Shown in pieces: positions 20,371-32,299 of a DNA stretch of 44,532 bases (the first letter of the stretch is position 1; each line of letters opens with the position of its first letter). The DNA comes from Pleurotus djamor (Eukaryota; Basidiomycota; Agaricomycetes; Agaricales; Pleurotaceae). Made by a program: the position numbers and the translations under genes. The stretch spans positions 1-44,532 of the forward strand of contig JAPEVF010000366.1 of assembly GCA_029747585.1 (NCBI GenBank), given 5' to 3'. The notes below the pieces were generated by a model. That model was not told where the DNA came from and searched no databases. It saw only the letters and a list, made by a program, of their open reading frames with translations.

Positions 20371-22981
20371 CTACTGTCCAAGCCTCTCCAGCATCTCGAC
20401 AAAGCCCTTGGGATCCACAATCTCAGTCCCACCATACACAACCCGACGACCGCTCTTTCTTCCCCACTCCTCCACATTGCCGTACTCGACATACCCAACG
20501 CCCCCGACAACGAACACAATTCCCTCCGAAAACTGCATCCGTTTCCCCCGACCCCCACTACTGCCGCTGCCAGACCCAGACGCACTGATGCCCAGACCGG
20601 TGCCTGTCGTCCCTGGTCCATATGCTTGATGTTTAGGTGCCCGGGGGTCCAGGAACAAGTACTCGTCTGTCTCCTGCAATGACTGGTTTGACGCTGCACT
20701 CGAATCCATCAACGCCTCCAGCACACGCGTAACGGCCAGCAACTTGTTCGTAGGCAAGAAATTCTTCACTCCAGAGATCAGGTTCTCGAACCCACCCTCC
20801 TTCAGTCGATCTGTCAACTGTGTTAAAAATCAGCCCAATGTCAGCGGAGCGAACATAGGACCGAATAACGCTGAAAACGGCCCTTACCCGATTGCCTAGC
20901 ACGCTGAACCCTTTGAACAGTTCTCCGCCGCCACCACCTTGAGGCGTAGACGCTCCTCCGAATCCGCTGCCTCCTCCACTAGCTCCTCCCCCTCCACCAA
21001 ATCCACCGCCAAGCATGCTCATCCGACTCACCTCCCTCACCTTCCGAACATATTCAAATGCTTTCACACCCTCTCCATTCAACTCCTTCTCCAACTCGTT
21101 GATATCCTCTTTGCTCAGCTGAGAAACCTGTGCGTCCGATATCGACAGATAATACACGAGCACAACCCGAAGTTTATCTTGTCCCGTGAAAGGCGGAAGA
21201 TTATCCGGTCTTGCCGCACGAAGTGTTTCAAGGATCGAGGCAACAGTCTGGTGATAGCGTTTTTACCTTTTGCTTTAGTATACACGAATCACAAGCTTTG
21301 TGATAATAATAACGCACCTGTTTAGCTATTCCCTCTTCTGTGGAATACAACTCATCTAGCCCTCTCTGCTTGATCTCTTCCAACAACGCAGTCGCGATGT
21401 TCATGTGCGTATCCAGCGTCGCCTTTCTAGCCGTCAATTCTGGCAACTGCGTTATCGCTGTCTTCAGATGGGCAGCATTCGCAGAAAGGTCCCTACAACA
21501 GCGAACTTGAGCATCCGCTCAAATACGAAAAGAAAGAACNAAAAAAAGACACAAACAACTGGGAAATATCATTGACATCACTAACACCCGTCTTGCGCGT
21601 GATCTCAGCAGCGTCGGCTTTGTATTTATTTAGCTCAGTGTCGATCTCCTCGGCCACTTGTGGGAACGGTTGGGATGCATTGCGGGCCCAGAAAAAGTCT
21701 TTCTGGTCTAGGTCGTAGGAGCGTTTCTTGGTGTTCGAGCCGGTGGATGCGAGGGGAGGATCACTTGATGATGATGAAGAGGAGGAAGCAGGGTCAATCG
21801 TGACACGGTTAAGTTTCATGGAGAAACAATCGGAGACGAGGGCTTGGTACGTCCAGCCGTGCGACAACATGGATGCAAGGTCAATATTTCGATCAAGGAT
21901 AGCAAGGACTACACGATTTGTTAGAAACATAGCTACAGGGGGATGGTGGGGGCGTACGTACCAGGTCGATGAAGGTTTGATAAACCTGAAGAATCCTGGG
22001 CGAATAGACCGCCTGAACCCGCACCACCGACATTGGGAGTGTAGGCGGCGCCTTGTCCATATGATGAATTCGTTCGCGACGAAGATAAGAGCGCGTCGCG
22101 AATCTTGGATTCAAGTTTCTTGCCTACCATTTCCGCAGCATTACCTTTAGGACACCGAATGATCGGTACGTGTCCTATCAAGATAAATACCATGAGCAAG
22201 GAGTACAAGGCGAATGAAATGGAGAAGCTCACCAAGAGTAACGATAGCACTGAACAAACCAGTTGCAATACGCTCGATTTCAGCCTCGATCTCTTCCTCC
22301 GTCGACGAAGGGGAGTTCAAAATCTCATACGAAGTCTTCTTCTCCACAGGGACCGACTCTCCTGCTAACGGTGCAGGCGTAGACGGCGGAGGCAACAACG
22401 AGAACAACTCTGGCGCAGGCGTAATAAACCCCAAATACTGATCCACGACCTGTACAATCCCTCCTTCTCCCTCTCCTCCCTCCCCATTCCCATCTCCATC
22501 GACGAACCCTACACCCCTTCGCACACACTCTCCCGCCAGTTCTTCGAGTACACTCCTCGACACCGGTTCACTCCAATTCAACCAAACGCGTTCATACAGT
22601 CCCGCCTCCAGATCCTCAGCTATCCGCTTGACATTCTTCATCGTTGGTTCGACAAAGTATATGGCTGGCACATCAGGGAGTGGGGGACGAGGTGAATNGA
22701 AGGGGGATGTGGAGTGTTATCCCTGCATCCCGTAGGTCTGAGACGCGGAGGATCGTTGCGAGAATGGATTGAGTTGTGCTGTCTAGGATGAGGATTTTCC
22801 AGACTGGGGGACCTGTCGTGGCATTCGAAGATGAATTTGAGGAGGTAGATTTTGATTTTGAGAGTGTGGTCGTGGAAGAAGATGGGTCAATTGGGTTGTT
22901 CAGGTTGAGGAGGGTGAGGAGGGCATTAGTTTGAGATTGTTGAAGCGTTGGCGATGTGGTAGGAGATTTCAAGGAACTCAT
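20371..22981 (-). CDS. SLY1: Sec1/Munc18-family protein SLY1 (ER-Golgi vesicle fusion)
   Basis: SLY1 binds the syntaxin Sed5/Ufe1 and promotes SNARE assembly in ER-Golgi transport. Six exons, 22981-22233, 22174-21962, 21908-21557, 21492-21318, 21247-20888 and 20817-20371, give about 764 residues. Hallmarks are [100 protein letters not shown] and [13 protein letters not shown]. Low-complexity Gly-rich insertions ([14 protein letters not shown]) and poly-Ser make it longer than yeast Sly1. An N at 22698 is a surplus base: without it [20 protein letters not shown] reads through, with it the frame ends. The start MSSLKSP is preferred over an in-frame ATG at 23059, because family members begin shortly before the [14 protein letters not shown] segment. 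Confidence 0.93.
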
Positions 22982-23548
22982 GCTATGTCGTTTCTTGGTC
23001 GTGAACTGCGAGAAGCTCAAAGCTCGAGGCGCGTCGAGCGATCGTGGCAGCACGTGCAACGCCTCCTGATAGCTAGGCGCCGCTTTAAGCGCCCACTGGG
23101 TTCCTTCTGATACCTGATCACGGCCATGACCTGGGCAGTGTCGAACATCGTCTCAGGCATGCTACAATCCGCATGCAGAGTTTCATATCCACCATAGCAC
23201 TCCCGGTAACATCAGCTAATTACTTCATGGGGATCAGCAACCCGCTCAAACAGATACGGGCAGTGAGGTCACTTGGTATGTGTTTGGGCTACTTTGATGG
23301 GTATATAAAGGCGAAGGGGACATGAAACCAACCTTTCTTCGTGCGCTCTGCTGGACGGATTTTGTGAGTATCATCTCTTCTCTTTGCCCTCCGATGTGTC
23401 CGCTTTAATACCCTTGTTTGAATATTTAACTGACCCTTCGTGTCTTATAGGCACGCAAGCCCTTACACTCCTCACCTTTGCGAAACCTCCAACCGTTCAT
23501 TCTTTCTATCTAACCAACTCAATCAACCCGCAATAAAACTAGAAGGAA
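22982..23548. promoter_or_regulatory. Divergent promoter region between SLY1 and the MGC protein gene
   Basis: These 567 bases separate two divergent start codons. They contain a strong TATA-like box (23302-23310) and a likely 5'-UTR intron (23364-23450), both for the plus-strand gene. Nothing else is recognised. Confidence 0.5.
23302..23310 (+). promoter_or_regulatory. TATA box of the MGC protein gene
   Basis: The sequence TATATAAAG lies about 60 bases before the predicted donor of the 5'-UTR intron. Transcription would start around 23330-23345. Confidence 0.5.
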
Positions 23549-24121
23549 ATGGGCTGCTTCCCAAGCAAACAAGTCAACGATGGCAGAGCGCTGGACCGCT
23601 CCTCCATCTCGCATCAAACACAATACCCCACCCAATCCCTACATGACGCAGACACCGAAAGCGTCGTCTTCACAGCCGGCCGCCCCTCCTTTGGGTTCAA
23701 CCAAATTCCTCCGCAGATGGCTCCTGCGTCAGCGTTACCGAGGAAGAGTCTTGGTACCCAGCCCGGGAAATCGAAACCGATGCTTCCTGCACATCTACAG
23801 TTGCAGTCGCATAATAACAATTATAGCAACTCGCTGTCGCCTTCCGTTGGTGGGATGCAACAGGTTGTCAGCTCGGTTGGTGCGACGATGGGAAGTGCGG
23901 GTGCGGGTAGGCCATTGGGGTCGCCGAGTTTGAATAGGGCAAGGTCGTTTGGGAGGGAACCAAGTCAACCGATGAGCGCTGGGGCTGTGGGGATTGGGGG
24001 GAAGCCCNAAAGTGTCGTTCGCGGCACAGATGATGTTGAAGGAGAGGGAAAGAGAGATGATGTGGGAGCCCCAAGCAGGAGGAGGACATTCCCTACCACC
24101 GATGACGGCGCCGCCGACTAG
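23549..24121 (+). CDS. Small Ser/Gly-rich protein with N-terminal MGC dual-acylation motif
   Basis: I do not recognise the family. The protein starts MGCFPSKQ: Gly2 and Cys3 fit N-myristoylation followed by palmitoylation, so it is probably tethered to a membrane. The body is disordered and rich in Ser, Gly, Pro, Asn and Gln, with no helix or enzyme motif. The 5' leader seems to contain an intron at 23364-23450 (GTGAGT...TTATAG). An N at 24008 decides the C-terminus. Counted as a base, the frame ends RTFPTTDDGAAD at 24121 (190 residues). If it is surplus, as other Ns here are, the frame gives PKVSFAAQMMLKEREREMMW and ends PPMTAPPTRETFGR at 24140. The second version looks more protein-like to me. 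Confidence 0.6.
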   Translation: MGCFPSKQVNDGRALDRSSISHQTQYPTQSLHDADTESVVFTAGRPSFGFNQIPPQMAPASALPRKSLGTQPGKSKPMLPAHLQLQSHNNNYSNSLSPSVGGMQQVVSSVGATMGSAGAGRPLGSPSLNRARSFGREPSQPMSAGAVGIGGKPXSVVRGTDDVEGEGKRDDVGAPSRRRTFPTTDDGAAD

Positions 24122-24140
24122 AGAGACCTTTGGTCGATGA

Positions 24141-24779
24141 GTTGCCTGCCTTTTTTTACCTTTAACTTATGCGATACCCAAGGGATATGTGTTTTTGGTG
24201 TAATGACTGTTAATGACCATGTATTCTTTCAACCATCTCCGAGTGCACGAGGTTATCAGAAGGAGAGTCTTGTGTTCTTGCATGGAGACGGTCTCACCTC
24301 CATGGTAACTGGAAAATTCAGAGGCGATTGTTGAGGCCTATGAAGACAAAAGCACGAAGTTTGGAAAAACGCGAACATATTTTTCTTGCCCCCTTGCACT
24401 AGACAACTCGAAGAAACGGACAGAGGATCATCGCAGGATCATCGACGCGGTCGCGGCGCGCCAAGAAAAAGGATATTGGCCTTGTTGCCTAAAATAGAAG
24501 TCGGTTCAAAACCTCGTTTTCGTTGCAAAGTTATTCTTATTATGCCCGATACCCACACCCCATAGACGGTCTCCCTTCTCCACGCACACTCACCCTCTCA
24601 TCACGACCCACGAATCCACCGTGACGCTCTATAACGAATAAAGCAGACAGAGAAACAACTACATCTATATCTATTCAACGAAACAACACCGAGACACCTC
24701 GTGTCTCTGGACGCCTAGGCTATCCTGCACTATCATCAATCATTTCACAGGAAACGAAACTATTGACGACGATTACGGA
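24141..24779. other. Intergenic region upstream of the channel gene
   Basis: These 639 bases hold the 3' flank of the MGC protein gene and the promoter and leader of the channel gene. The last 200 bases are A/C-rich, with many CACACC and AACAAC words, typical of fungal leaders. No gene or repeat is seen. Confidence 0.5.
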
Positions 24780-27700
24780 ATGACGCATTCTGCACGAAAG
24801 AGACGACAGAAGGGGGAACAGGAAAGGCAGGTTTTCAACAATGAACCACAACCGCCACCCCAACCACAACCAGCTTCACCCACTCCACAACCCCCCTCGA
24901 CGACATTCGGTGAGGGTGGCGGCAGCGCTGGACTCCCATCCCCTTCATCCAATGTAAACACAGATACCCTCGGAGGCATCCCGGGGCCTTCAAATTCCAA
25001 CTCGAACTCGAACTTCAACTCAAACCCAACCCCCGTCGCTTCACCATCTCAATTCACCACTCTAACTTTAACATCTACCATACCCATCACGACCGTTGTA
25101 GACCCCACGACGACATTCACATCTTTCTCCGATTCCGTATTCACGACGGCCTCACTAATATCTTCGAGTTCATTCGATGGTTCATTCTCTTCCACGGTGT
25201 CCTCGGGTTCATCGACCACGACGGGTTCTGCGTATAGTGTGAACGGACCCATGAGTACCTCTGACGCGCAAAATGTTGGTGCTCAATCACAGCCACTGTG
25301 CATTGGGAACGGTGTAGACGCGTCGGCAGCTGGGTTATTGGCTACGATCGTTGTCTCAAGTGCTCTTGGTTTGGTCGTTTGGGTGAGTTTTTGTCTTCTC
25401 TTGATCCATGGACTATCATTTTACGTTGTCTACGCGTCTGGGCTTCCTCGCGGCATCTACGTCCCGTTGAGGGAGTTTCTCTCGCCGAATATGAAATTCC
25501 ACTTCGCCTCGTTTACGTGCACGATTCTCATTTACCTTGCATCTTCTTCGCAGATCGCGTTCGCAGTCCTACGACCGCGATTTCGCCAAATTTACGCGCT
25601 CAGAGAGTGGTTTATCTCCTCAGAGTGAGTAAACGATTCCCCGCGTCACATCAAGTACACAACTCATCAAACTTCCCATCATTCATTGGTAGATTACGGC
25701 CTAAACCCCTCGGGAATGGCTTCTTCGCATTCTTACATCCCCCGGTTCCATTCGTCCCATCATTCCCCTCTTCATCCGACGCGACATCCCCTGATGCTCA
25801 GAAAACTATGCCTTCCGACGAGCATCTCGCGCAGAGATCGCTTTTTATATGTTTGTTAATTTGCTTAGGCTGGACCATCCTCGGACTCGGCGGTGCCCTC
25901 CCATTGTACCTGGTAAACACGCCTTGCCTCGCTACGTCTTCCAGCCAAGACAGTGTCTTCGGCGGTGCGTATGGAACGTTGCAAGATCTCAGTTTGATGC
26001 GGTTGTTGCGGCTGCTAGACGATGGGAACATCACTACATCTAGCGTGGTTACTTTCACCACGATTCCCAGTGGCTTCTCGGCTTTCGAGAAACGCGCGAT
26101 CATCGATGGAACCGACTATGCACCTGAAGTGCGCACACGACTGATAATATTGGTTGTGTTAACGCTTGTGGTTGGCTTGTTACCGGCTTTGTGGAAGATC
26201 CTCAAGGAGTTCAACAAGTTGGTCGCGTACCGGAGGATTTGGACGGATGAGCGGTGTGAAGGGAAGGAAATGGGCTGGCTTAGCGCTAGAGATGCACCCG
26301 GGTTTGTTGGGTGGGGCGAACAACGGCTCAAGGACTTCTTGTTGAAGGGAGGGCTCAGCGCGGGTTTTGGAAACGGCAGTAACAATGGAACTCGAAATGG
26401 GAACAGTAGTAATGGGAGAAGTAAACATTCATCGAGCTCGAGGAACATTAGCGGGCCTTTCAGTCCAGGAAGAAGGCGCAGGAACGAGGAACAACCCCTT
26501 ACGAGTTTAGAAGAAGCCGATCTCGAAGTGGATATCAGCAGTCTCTTTTCTATCGTGTGCGTCCGCCAAGTTCTCTCTTTACCGTTTAACGTTTTTGCCG
26601 TGTTCTAATATAAATTTACGCGTATCTAGGGACACCCAACGGCTAGCGCTGCTCATTGACGAACGTGATGAGATTTTAGAACATTTGGAGATCGCGGAGA
26701 CGCGGTATATATCGTCGTTTAGGTTGACGACGCCTGATCCTTCGATCGCCGATTTTGAACCACCGCCAGTGCCTGCAAAGGATAGGCCGTATATTAGCCG
26801 ACCGCTGCCTTTGGGCGGACCTTCTCAACGGGTGGGTGCCTTGTTTGCATTTGGTTGAGATCATGTTGGTTTTCTAATTGATCGTCGCTGTTTTCAGAGA
26901 CAACGTCGCGGACGGCGCGCCATTAACCCTGCGTTTGCGGCATCTTCACTCGCGCCTACATCCTTCGTTGCACCATCTCAGTATTACAAGCTCCAAGGAC
27001 TTCAAGGAGTCAGCGGTGGTCGATTCGGTGGAAGTGAATATAGCTATCATGAAGAACCTCTTTCGACGTCGATCAACTCCCGAGTGATCGGTAGCAGGTT
27101 CCAGGAGGTCAATCGGAATAGCACCGCGTATGGTCGGCTACCCATGGGCACGTTTGTTGGTGTGTCGGAGAAGGGCGAACTTGGAGGCGGAGGTGACGGG
27201 AATGGTTACGGTTGGGGAAGTGATGCTGGTAGAGCAAGTGGTTTGTATCCCCCGAGGAGTACGGGCGNCCCTGGGTCGGCCAGTGTTGGGAGTGGTAACA
27301 TGGCAGGCGTTGGTGGTGGAATGGGAGTAGGTGGATTGGGTGGTATGCTCGAGCGAGCAGACCGCATGGACATGTTCACCATTGACGAACGCGAGTCGCT
27401 ACCTGACCCTCGTCGGTACGGCCCAAATCACACCGGCTACTCTGATGAAGACGGCCAGCGAAGCCTTACTGGACAAATCGACGGAGAGGACTGGGTTGAT
27501 CTCAATGACGAAGTGGACTATGACGATTTGCCTGAGCCTGAACTACCGGCGCCTCCAAGTAGGAGGTATAACATGCTTACGCCCTCACCGACACCCTCGC
27601 CTATCCCCATATCGCGTCTACGACCGAAGAAGGAACAGGTACCCTCTGCGAGAAGGGAAACCTTCCCTCTCAGGAGTAACGAACCTGTGGGGAATGCCAA

Positions 27701-29790
27701 TCTTGACGACGTCCCACCTCCTCACTTGCGCCTCCAACCTCAACAACCGTTCGTTCGTCCACTTTCCGGCATGAATTTCGACGACCTCGGCGATGTCTAC
27801 GCTGATATCCGGCTTTGGCGAACACGCTTGAAGGCCATCAATGCAGAGATAAGCGATGCACAGAGGGATTGCTATGCCGATATCGCAGATGGTACCCGGA
27901 TTTTGGGGTGGCTGNTGGTCGGAAAAGGTCTACGGCACATCAGGGGTATGCAACTCATTGAAGGCCGAGCGAAAGAGGATATTCGGTGGGATGTGTTGCA
28001 AAATGAAAGAACGTCCTTTGATAAATGGGTCTGGTATGCTGTTCTCTTCGTTGTTAGCATCCTGCTTGCTGCTGGCTGTGAGTGTTTCCCTTAATTTAAA
28101 CCTTAACACGTACTGATGTGGCATGTCTGTTCGTAGTGACCGCAGCTTCCGGGCTAGCTGTTGTAACCGCGCCCGATGTTGCACATTACTTACCGTTCCT
28201 TGAACCATTATTAACCACCCACCCCTTGGCTGCTGGTGTTGCAGTCTCACTTGCAGCAGCGGTTGCTGCCACCCTCTTCATATGTATAGCTTTGATCATC
28301 ATTCATTGTGCGTTCTGTCAGCCGACTNNNNTCATTCATTTCCACCTGCTAATTGTTTCCGATGCCAGGGGCGACGAATATACGGGGTGCAATTTCCGTG
28401 TCTGGCGGCCAACTTCTCGCGTTCAAGTCGACTTTCTTCCTTATCACATCTGTCGCTGGGATCTGGATCATTACAATTGGCTCGCTCCTCTTCGCTTTGA
28501 GGGCATTCAACTCCGATACAGATGGAAACTTGGAGCGGTCATCTTCAACCGCAAACGGGTCGATATACATCGGCGCCTTTGCTCTGGCGATCATCATCAA
28601 TGGTGCAATTATCGTTCCCGGATTGTTGATGCTGCAACCATTGCGCCTGTGGTATGTCACACGAGCGGAGGCACAAGCGGTGACCCCGAGACAGCGGTTC
28701 AGAGGTGAGAATACATAATATATCAGTTATATGAAGTGGCTTTAACGCTGGCAATCGTTTATTCAACGTTTTAGCCGTTTATCCACGCACCTACAACCCC
28801 TCGTTTGCTCTCGGGGCTTGTATATTAGCCATTGTTTTCGCCTCCACGTTTGCCTTGATCTTCCCACTCATCGCTCCTGCTGTTGTCATTTTGGTATTAC
28901 TAAGCCTAGTTGGTGAGTAACTTCTATCTGGCTTCAAGCGAATGCCCGTTGACATCATCGTTATCTTTAGCTCACCGCTACCTCATCGGGTATGTTTACG
29001 GACGTATGCATTCGCAAACAGGAGGACTGTTGCAAATCTGGTTCTTACGTCGCTTCGGCACGCTACTTGCTTTGCAGCCTCTCCTCCTCGGTCTTATCCT
29101 CCTCAGTCGCCAGCTCTGGATTCTAGGCGGTGTTTGCTGTGGAGTAGCANTTGCTGTCGTGGNNTTNGTCGAAGCCTACACNACTTGGAAGCTGAATCTN
29201 CCTGGNCGGAAGTCATTGAAACCGATTACCCAAGATTCCTTGGCTCATTTCGTGGCGGCCGCACGGCCCAAAAACCGTCTGAANGTTGATGAAGAAAGCA
29301 CNAGTCTGGTTAGCAGTGCGAGGAATACCGCACGAATGCGTGGATCGATGGCATCCGTCCTTGAGATGATGAGCCTCACCCTTGCNGTCATGCCNTCCCC
29401 TTCATTAAATAGAGGGCCTGTCCCCCTTGGTATGTCTTNGATTTGTGCCGTNGATGATTCGATATATCCTTACTGATCGGTTTGCACACAGAAACGGAGA
29501 CTTTANATGATTTGACGGCGACAGAACGAGCGGCACGCACGCACCCCGATGCACCCCCACATCTNCCACCNCTGCCGTTTACAGACCATGCTGAGGAGAT
29601 GGCAGGGATTCTTTATGCCCCTGAACTCATTGCACCCCCACCCATCATATGGCTGCCTAATGACTCCGCTGGTGTAGCGCGGTCAGAAGCAGTTGATTTA
29701 CAGAAATACCATGACCTNCAAGTTACTCTTGATGTNAGATCCAGAGACGATGTACTACCACGACGTTCTACTTCTCGAGGCGGGCNTTAG
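24780..29790 (+). CDS. CSC1/OSCA/TMEM63-like (DUF221, RSN1_7TM) cation channel
   Basis: Relatives are mechanosensitive or osmosensitive calcium-permeable channels or scramblases. Ten exons, 24780-25382, 25554-25624, 25693-26556, 26630-26831, 26898-28077, 28137-28307, 28369-28704, 28775-28912, 28971-29429 and 29492-29790, give 1440 residues. A low-complexity Pro/Gln/Ser/Asn tail (about 1-180) precedes TM0 (LLATIVVSSALGLVVW). LRPRFRQIYALREWF follows. Two more helices are SLFICLLICLGWTILGLGGA near 274 and RLIILVVLTLVVGLLPALW near 375. Then comes a long cytosolic part, with APGFVGWGEQRLKDFLLKGG and DTQRLALLIDERDEILEHLE. The channel core starts with WYAVLFVVSILLAAGL and includes AHRYLIGYVYGRMHSQTGG and LQIWFLRRFGTLLALQPLLL. 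The C-terminal tail is disordered. Length is well above the usual 750-1000 residues because of the tails and linker. Ns are frequent but keep the frame. Confidence 0.82.
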
Positions 29791-30710
29791 ACCTTCCTGT
29801 TTACNTTTTTCTTGCTTTACTTANACNTTCGGACTAACTGTGTTACTTTATTNGATACTTACATGATGAGTCTAATTTGCACTGTAAAACNTTTTTCTTT
29901 GTGCTATGTATTTTTGATCTCATCAAGGTGCATTTTACCCACTCCACGAAACGGAAACATGCCATTCAGGTCGGCTGTAATATGATCTGGACCCCTGAAA
30001 GCGTGCCTTTGTTCTGGACCGGTACGGACCCCATTTACAGTTTTTGAGCAGCGAGACTGACGTCAGGCATTTTATCATGACCGCATTTCCATATTTGGAG
30101 ACGAGNTTCTTGACCAGAACCGATTCTGGAAGGAAATTTTTTGGAGAACGNTTTTTGTCCCAAGGTCTGTTTGTTTTTTGNCACTTGTCATCCCCTTCTC
30201 TCTGACAAAAGCCACCTCCTTGACACGAAAGGACTCGGGAAAGCATTGAGTAACACTTGCGACTTCCTTGGCATGATCAACTCCACTTTCGAAATTTGTT
30301 TTTTATTTTTATTTTGCCTTGCCAGAAAAAATGACGAGATTATCGCGGCTTTACCCAGCATCATCGGCCGGGGGACGCTTCAAGCAAGGCAAGTGTGCCG
30401 GAAGGTGGAGGAATTCCGGCGACGTTTGGGACGTCATGCGGCCTTCAGGATGATGCATGCTCGCCATGATGTGCCTTTCTGTCGGGCTGCATGAATCGCG
30501 ATCGAAACCATTCGCGACTTTCATTAGACTATCGGTGAGTTTCACAGACGGCGCTATGATCCGGAGCAGCAACTCCGTTACATATATATCTTGCCGTTTA
30601 CGCTTTCCCTTCTTTTCGACTCAGGGCCCACCAAGTATCCCCTTCTCCGAACCAGTCAGCACGCACGCATTCCAGCCTGTGCCCCACCACTTGCTTGCGT
30701 GTCCAGCGTC
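29791..30710. other. Intergenic region
   Basis: This is 920 bases of mixed composition with scattered Ns and no supported gene. The last 200 bases before 30711 are pyrimidine-rich in places and should include the promoter and leader of the small coiled-coil protein gene. Confidence 0.45.
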
Positions 30711-30980
30711 ATGACAGGCTCGTCCCCCCCTCCAGTGGACGATTCACTGCCTGTCGATTATGAAAACGATCCTATCATCCAATATTCCAGAGGATTGCAC
30801 GCTTATACGTTACGCTTGTGGACNGAGTCTCGGAGGGTGGCTGAAGAAAAGGCTCGGGCTAAGGCTGCAGCCAAGGAGGAAGAGGAGGAGAGAAAGGCAA
30901 GACTCCTTGCGGCCTCTGCCAAACCAGCGGAAGAAACACAGACCTCCACTTCATCATCATCAACGACCAAGTCTGGATGA
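30711..30980 (+). CDS. Small coiled-coil protein, 89 residues, family unknown
   Basis: The protein is not recognised. The single exon starts MTGSSPPPVDDSLPVDYEND and continues PIIQYSRGLHAYTLRLWTES. A highly charged Ala/Lys/Glu helix follows (RRVAEEKARAKAAAKEEEEE), and it ends in a Ser/Thr tail. The middle segment has a regular aromatic/hydrophobic pattern, and the only N (30825) falls at a third codon position; both argue for a real gene. It has no signal peptide or membrane segment. Continuation into another exon cannot be excluded, since the sequence after the stop is not informative. Confidence 0.55.
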   Translation: MTGSSPPPVDDSLPVDYENDPIIQYSRGLHAYTLRLWXESRRVAEEKARAKAAAKEEEEERKARLLAASAKPAEETQTSTSSSSTTKSG

Positions 30981-32299
30981 CATCGTGAAATCCGTTTTAG
31001 TTCTCTCCCGCGAGCCAAGGTGCGTATCTGATTGATGCCTTCCAGATAAAATAAGTACTCATCTCTTTTCATAGCTTATGCTCGCCCTTCCTATTGCAAC
31101 GTCTTCCGTTCTATTCGCGGCCGATACTACCACGCCGGTACCAGTGGCCCATCGGCCATCATTGCAAACACTTAAACTTGTATCCATGATCCACTCTCTG
31201 GCTCACGAGGCCTGCACTAGTCTTGTCTTCCCACTCTCTCATTATTTTTGACACNCCCACTGTATACTTCACCAGCTAGCATCTGCATCACTCGTATTGG
31301 CTACTGGCATTATGCCTTCCTCCTCTTTAGAGACCCCCTCCGAGACACCATTCAGATATCGAATCAATGGCTACCCTTGAATCGGTCTTATCCGATCGTG
31401 CATGCAACACAACATCATCTTCCGTAAACAGGCATCATTTTCGTCTGGGACTTCCCGTGAGTATCGAAGGAAGCCAGCGAATGGCCCTACGGTGGATCAC
31501 CTCTTGAAGCTGGCTGCATTATGGATGATAGTGATGGATTCTGACGTATAGGTTCGTACCTGCCTCATAGTCTGGATTCATGGTCACAAGCAGGCAATTA
31601 CACTGAACCCCTGNCAGCAGACAACCTGATTGTTTTTGAGACATATGACCGATGATGAGGCACCNNNNNNNNNNNNCGGAAGACATGTCGTCACGGAGAA
31701 ATTTTAAAAACGGTCCGTGAATCTGAGACTTGTATTTCGATAAGGTCGACTTTCTACTTCCGTCTTTCTATAGAGAACACGGCGGATAGGTCATCACCAC
31801 CGGGCATAATTGGACCATGAAATCGTCATGAAGAGCAATGTAAAATGAGACGAGGCATTCTGATGCGGGTGTGCGTCGATCGCAGCGTTGATCGCGGTTA
31901 TGACAACGCCAACATAGCCCAGAGTCTATACTCAAAAGTCGAACTTGGCGGTGATGGGTCGGCATGGCTGCCTGATCGGGAAAGCACGTTGACGTCATGA
32001 TCAAAGCGACACGTGGAAAAGTTTGCTTCCTAAATTGGGAGGAGAAGGTAGGTTTGTCGTTCCTGAAAACATACTCGAGCTTCACTGATGCGGACGCTGC
32101 CCGCCTGTGACAGTGCGTTCTTGGGCGCGCGTCAGTTAAACTTCTCCCCTTAACTTCGCCCATCTGCATACCTGATGCACGTTTGTAAACTACCTCGTGT
32201 GCTTGCTGCAAGAATTTCTCACCGAACCATGCCTATATATACCTCGACGTTGAGACCCACACATTCCGTCCCCACCTGGTTCCATTTGGCTTCGCTACC
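30981..32299. other. Intergenic region upstream of the sphingomyelinase gene
   Basis: This 1.3-kb stretch has no convincing gene on either strand. It contains an unresolved gap of 12 Ns at 31665-31676. Its last part holds the promoter of the sphingomyelinase gene. No repeat or transposon remnant is recognised. Confidence 0.45.
32234..32241 (+). promoter_or_regulatory. TATA-like element of the sphingomyelinase gene
   Basis: TATATATA lies 59 bases upstream of the start codon, a suitable distance for a core promoter with a short leader. Confidence 0.4.

Noticed and set aside
22982..23059. A longer SLY1 N-terminus beginning MHVLPRSLDAPRAL
   Set aside because: Family members begin just before the [12 protein letters not shown] segment; the extension has no conserved feature, though it cannot be excluded without transcripts.
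31768..32211. A 147-codon minus-strand open frame in the gap before the sphingomyelinase gene
   Set aside because: The composition is irregular, with no domain, no splice partners and no plausible continuation.
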